From NCBI RefSeq assembly GCF_000382405.1, contig NZ_KB908258.1, positions 248,001 through 312,000 on the forward strand: a DNA stretch of 64,000 nucleotides, in the 5' to 3' direction. Made by a program: the position numbers and the translations under genes. A model generated the notes under the pieces. The model had not been told where the DNA came from, searched no databases, and was given only the letters and a program-made list of their open reading frames with translations. Shown here in pieces: positions 25,711 to 35,824 of the stretch. Position 1 is the first letter of the stretch; every line of letters begins with the position of its first letter. Origin of the DNA: Mycobacterium sp. 141. Lineage in GTDB: Bacteria; Actinomycetota; Actinomycetes; Mycobacteriales; Mycobacteriaceae.

Positions 25711-26223
25711 TCAGATCTTCAAGCGCGCCAGCAAATCCCGGCCTTGTTCGGCGCTCTGCGGATCGCACAACACGTCGTAGCGGCCGGCGACCAGCTGCAT
25801 GGTCGAACTGAAATCTCTTGTGCCGCGAGCCATCGCGTACGGTATCGCCGACGTGATCAAGCCGAAGAACACACCGGCGACCAGACCCGTCAGCAATGCG
25901 CTCCACGGGTTGGGGCTGAAAAAGCCCAGGATCAGGCCGATGAACAGGCCCAACCAGGCGCCCGAAAGCACACCGCCGCCGAGCACCTTGGGCCAGCTCA
26001 ACCGCCCGGTCACCCGTTCGACCTGCATGAGGTCGACGCCGACCAGAGTCACCTGCTGAACCGGGAACTGTTGGTCGGACAGATAGTCCACCGCGCGCTG
26101 CGCCTCGGCATAGGTCGGGTAGGAGCCGATCGGCCACCCCTTGGGCGGAGTGGGCAACGCACCGCGCAGCGGTGCGCCTGGTGTCGCACCGGCTGCCTGC
26201 CCGGATTGGAATGGGCTCGTCAT
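25711..26223 (-). CDS. Membrane protein with general stress protein 17M-like domain (Rv1234-like)
   Basis: A 170-residue protein starting at ATG 26223 after AGGAGAG. Residues about 28-65 (GWPIGSYPTYAEAQRAVDYL ... VQQVTLVGVDL) match the small alpha/beta domain of YflT/GSP17M stress proteins. Two hydrophobic glycine-rich helices follow (GGGVLSGAWLGLFIGLILGF and ALLTGLVAGVFFGLITSAI), then a short cytosolic end (RYDVLCDPQSAEQGRDLLARL). It is probably a membrane-linked stress or homeostasis protein; no catalytic motif is seen. It lies upstream of lpqY on the same strand, 175 bases away, matching Rv1234 next to Rv1235. Confidence 0.85.
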   Translation of the reverse strand: MTSPFQSGQAAGATPGAPLRGALPTPPKGWPIGSYPTYAEAQRAVDYLSDQQFPVQQVTLVGVDLMQVERVTGRLSWPKVLGGGVLSGAWLGLFIGLILGFFSPNPWSALLTGLVAGVFFGLITSAIPYAMARGTRDFSSTMQLVAGRYDVLCDPQSAEQGRDLLARLKI

Positions 26224-26355
26224 CGATCTTCACTCTCCTGTCGTGCAGCGGCCGATCTGCCGACTGCTCTTGTTACAGCAACGTTCCCCGCCTGCAAAAG
26301 GTGCCTCGCAATGACGTGACCTCCGCCTTCTCAGCCGTGCGCTAGGTTGATCAGC

Positions 26356-27003
26356 ATGACAAACCCGGACGGCTATGCAGGCGAAACGCCTCCACCGGAG
26401 CCCAGTGCCGTGCCGTCAGAACCGTCGTCGAGCGGCTATGAACCACCTCCGATCGAGCAATCCAAGGATCTGCCGCGGGCCGCCGAAGCGCAACCGTCTT
26501 ATGAGGCGCCGCCGATCGATTACCCGTCGAGTTATCCCTCATATCCTGCACCTCCATATCCCACACCTCCGGAGCAACCGGCCGGCTACGGAGCGCCGTA
26601 CCCGCCACCGCAGCCCTACGGGGCTGTACCCGGATATCCGCCGCCGAGCTATCCGCCGCCCGCCCCGTACGGCGCACCGGGGTTCGCGGGAGCGAACGGT
26701 TATCCGATCGCGGGTTACGGCGGCTACGGCGGACCCGCCCCGGGCACCAACAACAGCCTGGCCATCGGATCCCTGGTGGCCTCCGTGCTCGCGGTGCCGC
26801 TGATGTTCTTCTGCTTTAGCGGGTTCGCGGCGTCGATCGCGGGCGTCGTCATGGGCATCATCGCGCTCAACCAGATCAAGCAGTCCGGCCAGGGCGGCCG
26901 CAGCCTTGCCATCGCCGGAATCGCAGTGGGAATAGTGGTGCCGCTGCTGGCCATCGTGGTCTTCGTCATCATCGTCGCGGCCTCGCCAAGCTCCACCTAT
27001 TGA
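26356..27003 (+). CDS. Proline/tyrosine-rich DUF4190 membrane protein (Rv1233c-like)
   Basis: A 215-residue protein. ATG 26356 is preferred; TTG 26347 in frame would add three residues. The first about 125 residues are disordered and rich in Pro, Tyr and Gly with repeated PPY/PYP units, typical of actinobacterial proteins that may bind other proteins or the cell wall. The C-terminal half is a DUF4190 module with two membrane helices (LAIGSLVASVLAVPLMFFCF and GRSLAIAGIAVGIVVPLLAI) around a GIIALNQIKQSGQGG loop. The function is unknown. It is divergent from the Rv1234-like gene across 132 bases and convergent with the CitE-like gene (1-base gap). Confidence 0.85.
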   Translation: MTNPDGYAGETPPPEPSAVPSEPSSSGYEPPPIEQSKDLPRAAEAQPSYEAPPIDYPSSYPSYPAPPYPTPPEQPAGYGAPYPPPQPYGAVPGYPPPSYPPPAPYGAPGFAGANGYPIAGYGGYGGPAPGTNNSLAIGSLVASVLAVPLMFFCFSGFAASIAGVVMGIIALNQIKQSGQGGRSLAIAGIAVGIVVPLLAIVVFVIIVAASPSSTY

Positions 27004-27004
27004 T

Positions 27005-27970
27005 TCAACTCGGCGGCTGAAACGGCTGGGCCTGCCGCGTCATCCCGGCCGCCCGGCCCTTACCCGCGACCACCAGCGCCATCTTGCGGCTGGCCTCGTC
27101 GATCATCTCGTCGCCGAGCATCACTGCTCCCCGCCCACCACCGGCCCCTGAGGTGTGCCACTCGTAGGCCTCGAGGATCAACTCGGCGTGATCGTAATCG
27201 GCCTGGCGCGGGCTGAAGATCTCGTTGCCCGCGTAGATCTGGTCCGGATGCAACACCCACTTGCCGTCATACCCCAGCGCCGCCGAACGGCCGGCGACCC
27301 GCCGGAACCCCTCGACATCACGCACCTTCACGTACGGTCCGTCGATTGCGTTCACACCCCGGGTGCGCGCGGCGATCAGGATCCGCATCATGACGTGGTG
27401 GTGGGCGTCGCCGATGTCGTAACCCTCCGGCTGCCCGCCGACCTCCAGGGTGCGCATGTTGAGGCTGGCCGCCATGTCACCGGGACCCAACACGAGTGCC
27501 TGCACCCGCGGGCCCGCCGCGATGGCGTCGACGTTGGTCAGGCCCTGCGCATTCTCTATTTGCGGTTCGATTCCGATGCGGCCGATGGGCAGGCCGTGCG
27601 TCTTCTCCAGCTGGGTCAGCAACAGATCCAGCCCTTGGACGTGTGCCACCTCGGTCACCTTGGGCAGCACGATCAGATCGAGAACGGCACCCGCGCGGGC
27701 CACCTCGGTGACCACCTCGATGACGTCGGCATGCGTCCACGGTGTCGTCCAGTCGTTGACCCGCACCCCCCGCAACTGTCCGGCCCAGCCGTCCTCGGCC
27801 AACGCCGCGGCCACCTGGGTGCGCGCCTGCACCTTGGCGTCGGGCGCGACGGCGTCCTCCAGGTCGAGGAACACCTCGTCGGCGGGCAGGCTTTTGGCCT
27901 TCTCGATCATCCTCGGGCTGCTGCCGGGAACGGACAGGCAGGTTCGACGGGGCCGATACAGGTTGTCCAC
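27005..27970 (-). CDS. HpcH/HpaI aldolase-CitE family CoA-ester lyase
   Basis: About 321 residues. A CitE-like TIM-barrel enzyme likely to act on a 3-hydroxyacyl-CoA such as malyl- or citramalyl-CoA. Features are RRTCLSVPGSSPRM at the start, VFLDLEDAVAPDAK (metal/substrate Glu-Asp), RVNDWTTPW, IGIEPQIENAQGL with the metal-binding Glu, VLGPGDMAASL and YDGKWVLHPDQI. The start is uncertain: GTG 27970 fits the family N-terminus, while ATG 27997 would overlap the start codon of the divergent mgtE-like gene by two bases. No citrate lyase alpha or gamma subunit genes are near, so it works outside a citrate lyase complex. This gene is not one I recall in the matching M. tuberculosis interval. Confidence 0.88.
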   Translation of the reverse strand: MDNLYRPRRTCLSVPGSSPRMIEKAKSLPADEVFLDLEDAVAPDAKVQARTQVAAALAEDGWAGQLRGVRVNDWTTPWTHADVIEVVTEVARAGAVLDLIVLPKVTEVAHVQGLDLLLTQLEKTHGLPIGRIGIEPQIENAQGLTNVDAIAAGPRVQALVLGPGDMAASLNMRTLEVGGQPEGYDIGDAHHHVMMRILIAARTRGVNAIDGPYVKVRDVEGFRRVAGRSAALGYDGKWVLHPDQIYAGNEIFSPRQADYDHAELILEAYEWHTSGAGGGRGAVMLGDEMIDEASRKMALVVAGKGRAAGMTRQAQPFQPPS

Positions 27971-27995
27971 GACCTCACTCTCTACCCTTTGACCC

Positions 27996-29282
27996 ATGGC
28001 GGCGGTGAACAGGGTCTACGCAGCCCGGCTCGCGGGCATGGTCGTGCTGGGCCCCGACGGGGAGTCCATCGGCCGTGTCCGTGATGTGGTGATCAGCATC
28101 AGTATTGTGCGCCAGCAGCCCCGCGTTCTCGGGCTGGTGGTCGAATTGCTCACGCGGCGAAGAATTTTCGTGCCGATCCTGCGGGTGACCGCGATCGAGC
28201 CCGGCTCGGTGACCCTGGCCACGGGCAGCGTGTCGGTGCGGCGCTTCGCCCAGCGGCCCGGTGAGGTGCTGGTGCTCGGCCAGGTGCTGGACACCCGCGT
28301 CCGGGTGGACGATCCCGACCTCCCGCAGCTGGCCGGTATCGACGTCGTGGTAACCGATCTCGGCATTGAGCAGACTCGCACCAGAGACTGGATGGTCACC
28401 CGGGTCGCAGTGCGTCAGCAACGTCGACTGGGCCGGCGCAGCAACATTCACGTGGTGGACTGGCAGAACGTCCAAGGGCTCACCCCGTCCGGACTGGCGA
28501 TGCCGGACCAGGGTGTCGCGTCGTTGCTGGAGCAGTTCGAGGGGCAGCGGCCCGTGGAGGTGGCCGAGGCGTTGCGCGAGCTACCCGCCAAGCGCCGCTA
28601 CGAGCTGTTCCGCGCACTCGACGACGAACGTCTGGCGGACGTGCTGCAAGAGCTGCCCGAGGACGAACAGGCCCAGGTGCTGGGGCAACTCAACACCGAA
28701 CGGGCGGCCGACGTACTCGAGGCGATGGACCCCGACGACGCCGCGGACCTCCTGGGCACGTTGACCCCGGCCGACGCCGAGGTGCTGCTGGGTCGCATGG
28801 ACCCCGAGGACTCGGAGGATGTGCGACGGCTGCTGTCACACTCGCCGGACACCGCGGGCGGTTTGATGACCTCCGAACCGATCGTGCTGGCACCGGACAC
28901 CACCGTGGCCGAGGCCCTGGCCCGAGTGCGCGACCCGGACCTGACGCCCGCGCTGGCGTCGCTGGTATTCGTCACCCGGCCGCCGACCGCCACCCCGACG
29001 GGCCACTACCTGGGCTGTGTACATCTGCAGCGGCTGCTGCGCGAGCCGCCGGCCGCGCTGGTCAGCGGCATCGTCGACACCGATCTGCCCAATCTCGGTC
29101 CCGAGGATCCGTTGGCCGTGGTCACCCGCTACTTCGCCGCGTACAACCTTGTGTGCGGTCCGGTCGTCGACGAGGAGAACCATCTGCTCGGCGCGGTATC
29201 GGTCGATGACGTGCTGGATCACCTGCTTCCTGACGACTGGCGTGAGAGCGAAGAACTCACCCTGCCGGTGACGGGCTCATGA
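27996..29282 (+). CDS. Soluble PRC-barrel / MgtE N-domain / CBS protein (Rv1232c-like)
   Basis: A 428-residue cytosolic protein. Residues about 1-150 carry PRC-barrel-like units (LAGMVVLGPDGESIGRVRDV). Residues about 180-285 form the superhelical MgtE N domain (VAEALRELPAKRRYELFRAL; LQELPEDEQAQVLGQL; ADVLEAMDPDDAADLLGTL). Residues about 290-420 contain a CBS pair (GGLMTSEPIVLAPDTTVAEA; VSVDDVLDHLLPDDW). The transmembrane magnesium channel domain is absent, so this is a sensor-like protein rather than a transporter. Its stop overlaps the DUF1003 start (ATGA), implying joint translation, so the DUF1003 membrane protein may be its partner. Confidence 0.92.
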   Translation: MAAVNRVYAARLAGMVVLGPDGESIGRVRDVVISISIVRQQPRVLGLVVELLTRRRIFVPILRVTAIEPGSVTLATGSVSVRRFAQRPGEVLVLGQVLDTRVRVDDPDLPQLAGIDVVVTDLGIEQTRTRDWMVTRVAVRQQRRLGRRSNIHVVDWQNVQGLTPSGLAMPDQGVASLLEQFEGQRPVEVAEALRELPAKRRYELFRALDDERLADVLQELPEDEQAQVLGQLNTERAADVLEAMDPDDAADLLGTLTPADAEVLLGRMDPEDSEDVRRLLSHSPDTAGGLMTSEPIVLAPDTTVAEALARVRDPDLTPALASLVFVTRPPTATPTGHYLGCVHLQRLLREPPAALVSGIVDTDLPNLGPEDPLAVVTRYFAAYNLVCGPVVDEENHLLGAVSVDDVLDHLLPDDWRESEELTLPVTGS

Positions 29283-29863
29283 GCGACCTGTCGGCGCGTC
29301 AGCGGCTGGACACACCGCGCACCACCCGCGGCTTCCGATTCCACGTCGACATCGAGGCGGTGGGCCGGTTCAGCGAGTCCATCGCACGTTTCCTGGGCAC
29401 CGGGCGCTATCTGACCATCCAGACGATCATCGTCGTGGTCTGGATCGCGCTGAACCTGGTATCCATCAAGCTGCAGTGGGACCCGTACCCGTTCATCCTG
29501 CTCAACCTGGCATTTTCCACCCAAGCCGCCTATGCGGCCCCACTGATCCTGTTGGCGCAGAACCGGCAGGAGAACCGTGACCGGGTGGCGCTGGAAGAAG
29601 ACCGGCGGCGAGCCGAACAGACCAAGGCCGACACCGAGTTCCTGGCCCGTGAGCTGGCGGCATTGCGCCTTGCGGTCGGCGAAGTGGCCACCCGCGACTA
29701 TCTGCGTCGCGAATTGGAGGAACTTCACGAGGCGATCAACGGGTTGCAAAAGCGGGCTAAACGGAGCGGTCGATCCGGCAAAGCCGACGACTCGGAACAG
29801 GCCGCCAAATCGAGCGACGCCGATGTCAGTAAACGATTGTCACAACAGGAACAAAGAGACTAG
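29279..29863 (+). CDS. DUF1003 membrane protein (Rv1231c-like)
   Basis: A 194-residue protein overlapping the upstream MgtE-N gene by 4 bases. The DUF1003 core has two membrane helices (TIQTIIVVVWIALNLVSI and PFILLNLAFSTQAAYAAPLIL) joined by a short KLQWDPY loop, followed by AQNRQENRDR and a charged helical region (about 100-160) that looks like a coiled coil. The last 30 residues are basic and hydrophilic. The function is unknown; the coupling to the magnesium-sensor-like protein upstream suggests a shared cation or osmotic role, an inference only. Confidence 0.88.
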   Translation: MSDLSARQRLDTPRTTRGFRFHVDIEAVGRFSESIARFLGTGRYLTIQTIIVVVWIALNLVSIKLQWDPYPFILLNLAFSTQAAYAAPLILLAQNRQENRDRVALEEDRRRAEQTKADTEFLARELAALRLAVGEVATRDYLRRELEELHEAINGLQKRAKRSGRSGKADDSEQAAKSSDADVSKRLSQQEQRD

Positions 29864-29867
29864 GTAT

Positions 29868-29883
29868 GGTGACCTGGTTCACA
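29868..29883. promoter_or_regulatory. CRP-like operator GGTGA-N6-TCACA
   Basis: GGTGACCTGGTTCACA matches the TGTGA-N6-TCACA consensus of cAMP receptor proteins at nine of ten positions and has a perfect GTGA/TCAC core. It lies 37 bases upstream of the transglycosylase-like gene start, in the only gap (29864-29920) between it and DUF1003. Probably controls the transglycosylase-like gene. Confidence 0.55.
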
Positions 29884-29920
29884 TCTGTTTGTCGGCTGAA
29901 AACGACGTCAGGACGGGTTA

Positions 29921-31219
29921 GTGCGCATAGGGGGAGGTGCGGCTTTCATAGTCGCCGCTCGACGCCGACTTGATCGGCTGGCGCCTTCCGCTGCATCTTC
30001 CAGCCCTCGCATGCGCGCCATCCTGGGCGTTGCGGCACTGTCCCCCGTCATCCTCGCCGGCGTGGTCGGCGCGTCCGGGCCGATACCGGTCAGCAACGTC
30101 CTTGACGCCGCGGTCACCCCGCTCGCTGCCGTCGAACCCTCGCCCGACCAATCCGGCCCCGCGGTGATTGCCGCGGCGAAGGCGCCGACGATGTTCCACA
30201 TCGCCGCCGCGACAACATCCGCTCCCCCACCTGCAATCGTGGTGAATTCCCCAGGAGCCCTTGGTATTCCGTCGATCGCACTGGCGGCGTACCGCAACGC
30301 CGATCGGATGATGGCAGCGGCTGTGCCCGGCTGCGGAGTCAGTTGGAACCTGTTGGCCGGTATCGGGCGGATCGAGTCCGGGCACGCCAACGGCGGTGCC
30401 ACCGATGTCCGCGGAACCGCGGTGCGCCCGATCTACGGTCCCGCGCTGGACGGCACGCTGCCCGGCAACGAGATCATCGTGCAGAGCGCCCAGGCCGGCC
30501 GGATCACCTATGCCAGAGCCATGGGCCCCATGCAGTTCCTGCCCGGAACCTGGGCCAGGTTCGCCTCTGACGGAGACGGCGACGGCAAGGCCGATGTGCA
30601 GAACGTTTTCGACGCGTCGCTGGCCGCGGCGCGGTACCTGTGCGCCGGTGGGCTCAACCTGCGGAATTCATCACAGGTGATGACTGCGATCCTGCGTTAC
30701 AACAACTCGGTCGCCTACGCCCAGAACGTCATGGGCTGGGCGGCGGCTTACGCCACCGGCGTGGTGCCGCTGAACCTGCCCCCGATCACCGGGACCATTC
30801 CGCCCATCGGCGACGCACATCTGGACAATCCCGAGGGTCTCGGCCCCGGGCTGCCGGTCAATGCCACAGGCCTGCCACCCGGCGATCCGATGGCGCTCAT
30901 CCCGGTTCTCGGCGGCGGTGACACCGCGGCACGGTTGACAGGCGCTGACGTGCCCGGCTTCGCGCCAGGGCAGGTGCTCGGCCCGCTGCCCGGGCCTGCG
31001 CAGGCCCTCCCCGCTCCCACGCCGGCAGCCCCGCCGCCGTGGATACCGCCGTGGGAGCAGCCCCCGCCTCAGCCCACCTGCATGGTGTTCTGCCTGACCG
31101 ACCACCAGCCGCCGCCACCGGCAGCCGCTCCGTCGCATGGACCCAGCGCTCCCCTGCCTGCCGCACCGCCGGGCGGTCCGATGCCGCCTGTGCTCGGTCC
31201 CGCGCCGGGGCCGGCCTGA
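29921..31219 (+). CDS. Secreted lytic transglycosylase-like protein with proline-rich tail (Rv1230c-like)
   Basis: A 432-residue exported protein starting at GTG 29921. An N-terminal signal/anchor (about 31-52, RAILGVAALSPVILAGVVGA) is followed by a linker and a MltB/SLT-like domain (about 120-280): WNLLAGIGRIESGHANGG with the catalytic Glu, AMGPMQFLPGTWARF, DGDGKADVQNVFDASLAAARYL and ILRYNNSVAYAQNV. The last about 110 residues are Pro-rich with two Cys (CMVFCLTDH). It should cleave peptidoglycan glycan strands during growth or division. A CRP-like site sits just upstream. Confidence 0.9.
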   Translation: MRIGGGAAFIVAARRRLDRLAPSAASSSPRMRAILGVAALSPVILAGVVGASGPIPVSNVLDAAVTPLAAVEPSPDQSGPAVIAAAKAPTMFHIAAATTSAPPPAIVVNSPGALGIPSIALAAYRNADRMMAAAVPGCGVSWNLLAGIGRIESGHANGGATDVRGTAVRPIYGPALDGTLPGNEIIVQSAQAGRITYARAMGPMQFLPGTWARFASDGDGDGKADVQNVFDASLAAARYLCAGGLNLRNSSQVMTAILRYNNSVAYAQNVMGWAAAYATGVVPLNLPPITGTIPPIGDAHLDNPEGLGPGLPVNATGLPPGDPMALIPVLGGGDTAARLTGADVPGFAPGQVLGPLPGPAQALPAPTPAAPPPWIPPWEQPPPQPTCMVFCLTDHQPPPPAAAPSHGPSAPLPAAPPGGPMPPVLGPAPGPA

Positions 31220-31263
31220 CGCCGGGATCGGCGCGTTTTAGGGCAGCCGTAGACTCAGCAGTG

Positions 31264-32406
31264 ATGTCTGAATCTGCCACTGAGCTGCACACGGCGATCC
31301 GCGCTGCCTTGGCCAAGGTGATCGACCCCGAGCTGCGTCGTCCCATCACCGAAGTCGGCATGGTCAAGAACGTCACGGTCGAGCCCGACCATGGGGTGCA
31401 CGTCGAGATCTACCTGACCACCGCGGCCTGCCCGAAGAAGACCGAGATCACCGATCGGGTCGCCAAGGCCGTCAGCGACGTTCCCGGCACCGGCGCGGTC
31501 AAAGTGAGTCTCGACGTCATGAACGACGAGCAGCGCGCCGAACTGCGCAAGCAACTCCGCGGCGATTCCCGCGAGCCGGTGATCCCGTTCGCCCAGTCCA
31601 GCTCGTTGACGCGCGTGTATGCCGTGGCCTCCGGTAAGGGTGGAGTCGGCAAGTCCAGTGTGACCGTCAATCTCGCCGCGGCAATGGCTGCCCGCGGCCT
31701 GTCGGTGGGGCTGCTCGACGCCGACATCTACGGGCACTCGGTACCCCGGATGATGGGCACCGCCGACCGGCCCACCCAGGTCGACTCGATGATCCTGCCG
31801 CCGGTTGCCCACGACGTGAAAGTCATCTCGATCGCGATGTTCACGCGGGGCAACACCCCCGTGGTGTGGCGTGGTCCCATGCTGCATCGCGCGCTGCAGC
31901 AGTTCCTGGCCGACGTGTACTGGGGCGATCTCGACGTGCTGCTGCTGGACCTGCCGCCCGGCACCGGCGATGTCGCGATCTCTGTGGCGCAGCTGATTCC
32001 CAGCGCGGAGATCCTCGTGGTGACCACACCCCAGGCGGCTGCGGCTGAGGTTGCCGAACGCGCCGGCGCGATCGCCGTGCAGACCCGTCAGCGCATCGCC
32101 GGCGTCGTGGAGAACATGGCCGGAATGGCACTGCCCGACGGCACCACCCTGCAGTTGTTCGGTGAGGGCGGGGGGCGTCAGGTGGCCGATTCGCTCACAC
32201 GCACCGTGGGTGCCGACGTCCCGCTGCTGGGTCAGGTTCCCATCGATCCACTGCTGGTGTCCGCGGGCGACGACGGTGTCCCGCTGGTGTTGTCCGCGCC
32301 TGACTCACCGGCAGCGCAGGAACTGCGCAAAGTCGCCGATGCCCTCTCCAGCCGCAAACGCGGTCTGGCTGGCATGTCGCTCGGCCTGGATCCGGCCGGT
32401 CGCTGA
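31264..32406 (+). CDS. mrp: Mrp/ApbC-type ATPase, iron-sulfur cluster carrier family
   Basis: A 380-residue cytosolic P-loop ATPase. The N-terminal MIP18/DUF59 domain (about 8-95, IDPELRRPITEVGMVKNV) precedes a MinD/ParA-fold ATPase with deviant Walker A GKGGVGKSS near 127, LLDADIYGHSVPRMMG, VWRGPMLHRALQQFL, LLLDLPPGTGDVAIS and VTTPQAAAAEVAERAG. The CxxC that binds the cluster in E. coli ApbC is missing in the usual place (VVENMAGMALPDGT), so cluster transfer is not certain. ATG 31264 is used; GTG 31261 is equally possible. Convergent with tatB. Confidence 0.94.
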   Translation: MSESATELHTAIRAALAKVIDPELRRPITEVGMVKNVTVEPDHGVHVEIYLTTAACPKKTEITDRVAKAVSDVPGTGAVKVSLDVMNDEQRAELRKQLRGDSREPVIPFAQSSSLTRVYAVASGKGGVGKSSVTVNLAAAMAARGLSVGLLDADIYGHSVPRMMGTADRPTQVDSMILPPVAHDVKVISIAMFTRGNTPVVWRGPMLHRALQQFLADVYWGDLDVLLLDLPPGTGDVAISVAQLIPSAEILVVTTPQAAAAEVAERAGAIAVQTRQRIAGVVENMAGMALPDGTTLQLFGEGGGRQVADSLTRTVGADVPLLGQVPIDPLLVSAGDDGVPLVLSAPDSPAAQELRKVADALSSRKRGLAGMSLGLDPAGR

Positions 32407-32434
32407 CCAGCGAGAACTTAGGTTCGGCCCTCGC

Positions 32435-32833
32435 TCAGGTGGCGTCGGGGTCGAACACCGTCCCGCTCGGCTTCTGCCGGGCCGGCACCTGCGGTGCGGG
32501 GGGCGATGCCGGCGGCAACGGCTCGTGTGCCTGCTTGTCGTCGAACTTCCCGGTGAGGAACGAGTCGTCACCGTCGAGCAGGTGTTTGGCGATGGCTGCG
32601 CGCGGCGTCATGCCCCGTAACTTCTGCAGTTCAGCCAAAGGTTGACGCAGGTCTTCGAACTCCGGGCCGAGGTCTTCACGCAGTTGGCTGGTGGCACCGC
32701 TGACGTAGTCACGGGCCTGGCGCAGCGCGCCTGAGGTCCAGCGAATCGCACCGGGGAGACGTTCCGGGCCGAGGATCACCAGGCCGGCGATCACCAGCAC
32801 GAGCATCTCGCCCCACCCGATGTTGGCGAACAC
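32435..32833 (-). CDS. tatB: Sec-independent translocase subunit TatB
   Basis: A 132-residue inner-membrane protein starting at GTG 32833. One N-terminal membrane helix ([20 protein letters not shown]) contains the conserved Glu8, followed by LGPERLP and an amphipathic helix ([21 protein letters not shown]). The C-terminus is Pro-rich. It binds twin-arginine signal peptides with TatC, encoded elsewhere. It lies 3 bases downstream of htrA in the sigE-rseA-htrA-tatB group and is likely under the same envelope-stress control. Confidence 0.95.
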   Translation of the reverse strand: MFANIGWGEMLVLVIAGLVILGPERLPGAIRWTSGALRQARDYVSGATSQLREDLGPEFEDLRQPLAELQKLRGMTPRAAIAKHLLDGDDSFLTGKFDDKQAHEPLPPASPPAPQVPARQKPSGTVFDPDAT

Positions 32834-32836
32834 GAT

Positions 32837-34402
<1,566 letters not shown>

Positions 34403-34407
34403 CTAGC

Positions 34408-34806
34408 CTACCGGCGCTTGCGCCGAGCCCGAGTCGGGTCGTCAGCAAACTCCCCTTGATCCGGCCACTCGGCGGATTGCTGCGGCGCATGGTGCGGTAT
34501 CTGCGACAACATGCCCAACAACGTATGAGGAATAGAGATCGGACAGGAGTCCCGCAATGCCGCACGAGCCTGCCACTGAGCGTCCACCTCGGCCGCGCAC
34601 TCGGGGCACAGGGAAATATGGTGCGCCGCCCGAAGGTGCGCAGTCATGCGAAGCTCGCCGTCCGCGAATGCCGCAATGGCCTCGGTCGACAGGTGCTCAG
34701 TGGACCCGAACTGGCGCGGCGCGCCCACCGGCGCATCGCTCTGGGAGGCAAACTGCGCAGGTAGCCAGGAGAATGCACGACGGAACACATGTCCCGGGTC
34801 GACCAT
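34408..34806 (-). CDS. rseA: Anti-sigma E factor RseA
   Basis: A 132-residue cytosolic zinc-associated anti-sigma factor from ATG 34806, which is 7 bases after GGAG. The ZAS signature is intact: HLRAAHHISLCPEC gives H-x3-C-x2-C, preceded by STEAIAAFADGELR. The C-terminal part is basic (DDPTRARRKRR). It binds SigE and releases it on oxidation or after phosphorylation and ClpC-dependent degradation, as described in mycobacteria. The gap to sigE is 78 bases. Confidence 0.93.
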   Translation of the reverse strand: MVDPGHVFRRAFSWLPAQFASQSDAPVGAPRQFGSTEHLSTEAIAAFADGELRMTAHLRAAHHISLCPECAAEVDAQWQARAALRDSCPISIPHTLLGMLSQIPHHAPQQSAEWPDQGEFADDPTRARRKRR

Positions 34807-34884
34807 CACCCAGCTCCTCTCGGGCACATTTAAACCTCACTAGTGAATGTAGCGCGAGACCCGGCCCGAGGCACTCCTGACTGG

Positions 34885-35649
34885 TCAGGCGGAGCGAGCA
34901 GTTTCCGGAGAGTGTTTGGCGAGGTAGTCGCGCAACGCCTGGCGTCCGCGGTGAATGCGGCTGCGGACAGTGCCCAGCTTGACGCCGAGCGTCGCGCCGA
35001 TCTCCTCGTAAGACAGGCCTTCGATGTCGCACAACACCACGGCGGCACGGAACTCAGGAGCCAGCGAGTCCAGCGCGGCTTGCAAGTCGGCGCCCAGCCG
35101 CGAGTCGTGGTACATCTGCTCGGGGTTGGGGTCGTCGGCGGGCACGCGGTCGTAGTCCTCAGGCAGCGCTTCCATCCGGATCCGGCCGCGTCGCCGCACC
35201 ATGTCCAGGAACAGGTTCGTGGTGATGCGGTGCAGCCAGCCTTCGAAGGTGCCGGGCTGATAATTCTGCAGCGACCGGAACACTCGAATGAAGGTTTCCT
35301 GAGTCAGATCCTCGGCATCGTGCTGATTGCCGGACAAGCGGTAGGCCAGCCGGTAGACCCGGTCGGCGTGTTGGCGCACCAACTCGTCCCAGGACGGCAT
35401 GGCCGCCTGGTCACCGGTCGCGTCGAAGACGGCGGTGCCCGTCAGCTCGTCGGACGGCTGCACCCATTCCCCGTCGGTGAATTGCTCCAGATGGGACATC
35501 GACACCGGGGCGGGCTGAGATGTGGTGATCGACTGAGATGCGATGGTCGTCAGTTCCTCCTGCTCACAGACTTCAATGTCGCTAACACGCCGGGCGACGT
35601 CATTATTCCAAGCCTGCTCCGCTGAGTGCGGGGGGCGGCCGTGTTCCAT
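34885..35649 (-). CDS. sigE: ECF RNA polymerase sigma factor SigE
   Basis: A 254-residue extracytoplasmic-function sigma factor that directs the response to envelope stress, detergents and heat. Region 2 is seen at about 85-160 ([58 protein letters not shown]) and region 4 at about 190-245 ([40 protein letters not shown]). The first about 80 residues vary between species and may be skipped, since alternative starts are reported for SigE; ATG 35499 (MSHLEQF) is one. Divergent from the O-methyltransferase gene. Confidence 0.96.
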   Translation of the reverse strand: MEHGRPPHSAEQAWNNDVARRVSDIEVCEQEELTTIASQSITTSQPAPVSMSHLEQFTDGEWVQPSDELTGTAVFDATGDQAAMPSWDELVRQHADRVYRLAYRLSGNQHDAEDLTQETFIRVFRSLQNYQPGTFEGWLHRITTNLFLDMVRRRGRIRMEALPEDYDRVPADDPNPEQMYHDSRLGADLQAALDSLAPEFRAAVVLCDIEGLSYEEIGATLGVKLGTVRSRIHRGRQALRDYLAKHSPETARSA

Positions 35650-35824
35650 GCGAGATACCGTTCCCCATGCCGGTGAGGTGGGTATATGAGCAAACTTAAC
35701 TTTCCCTGAGAATCATTGCGATATGCGTCACAACCTGGGCAAACCAGTCGATTTTCGAGTGGAATCCCCCGACGCCGCGGGCGTGTCGCGACTGCCGCGA
35801 TCGCGACTGGCCTACGCTGCGGGC

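Noticed and set aside
26433..26720. Tandem repeat or CRISPR-like array from repeated CCG/TAT units
   Set aside because: The units are the irregular Pro-Tyr codons of the DUF4190 protein; no spacers or constant repeats.
27930..28000. Magnesium riboswitch upstream of the MgtE-like gene
   Set aside because: The divergent CitE-like start lies within at most 25 bases, leaving no room for an M-box.
32407..32434. Terminator AGCGAG/CTCGCT between mrp and tatB
   Set aside because: Only a six-base stem with a 16-base loop; too weak to call.
35650..35824. SigE-type autoregulated promoter (GGAAC with GTT) upstream of sigE
   Set aside because: GGGGAACGG is present but no properly spaced CGTT follows; no confident promoter can be assigned by eye.
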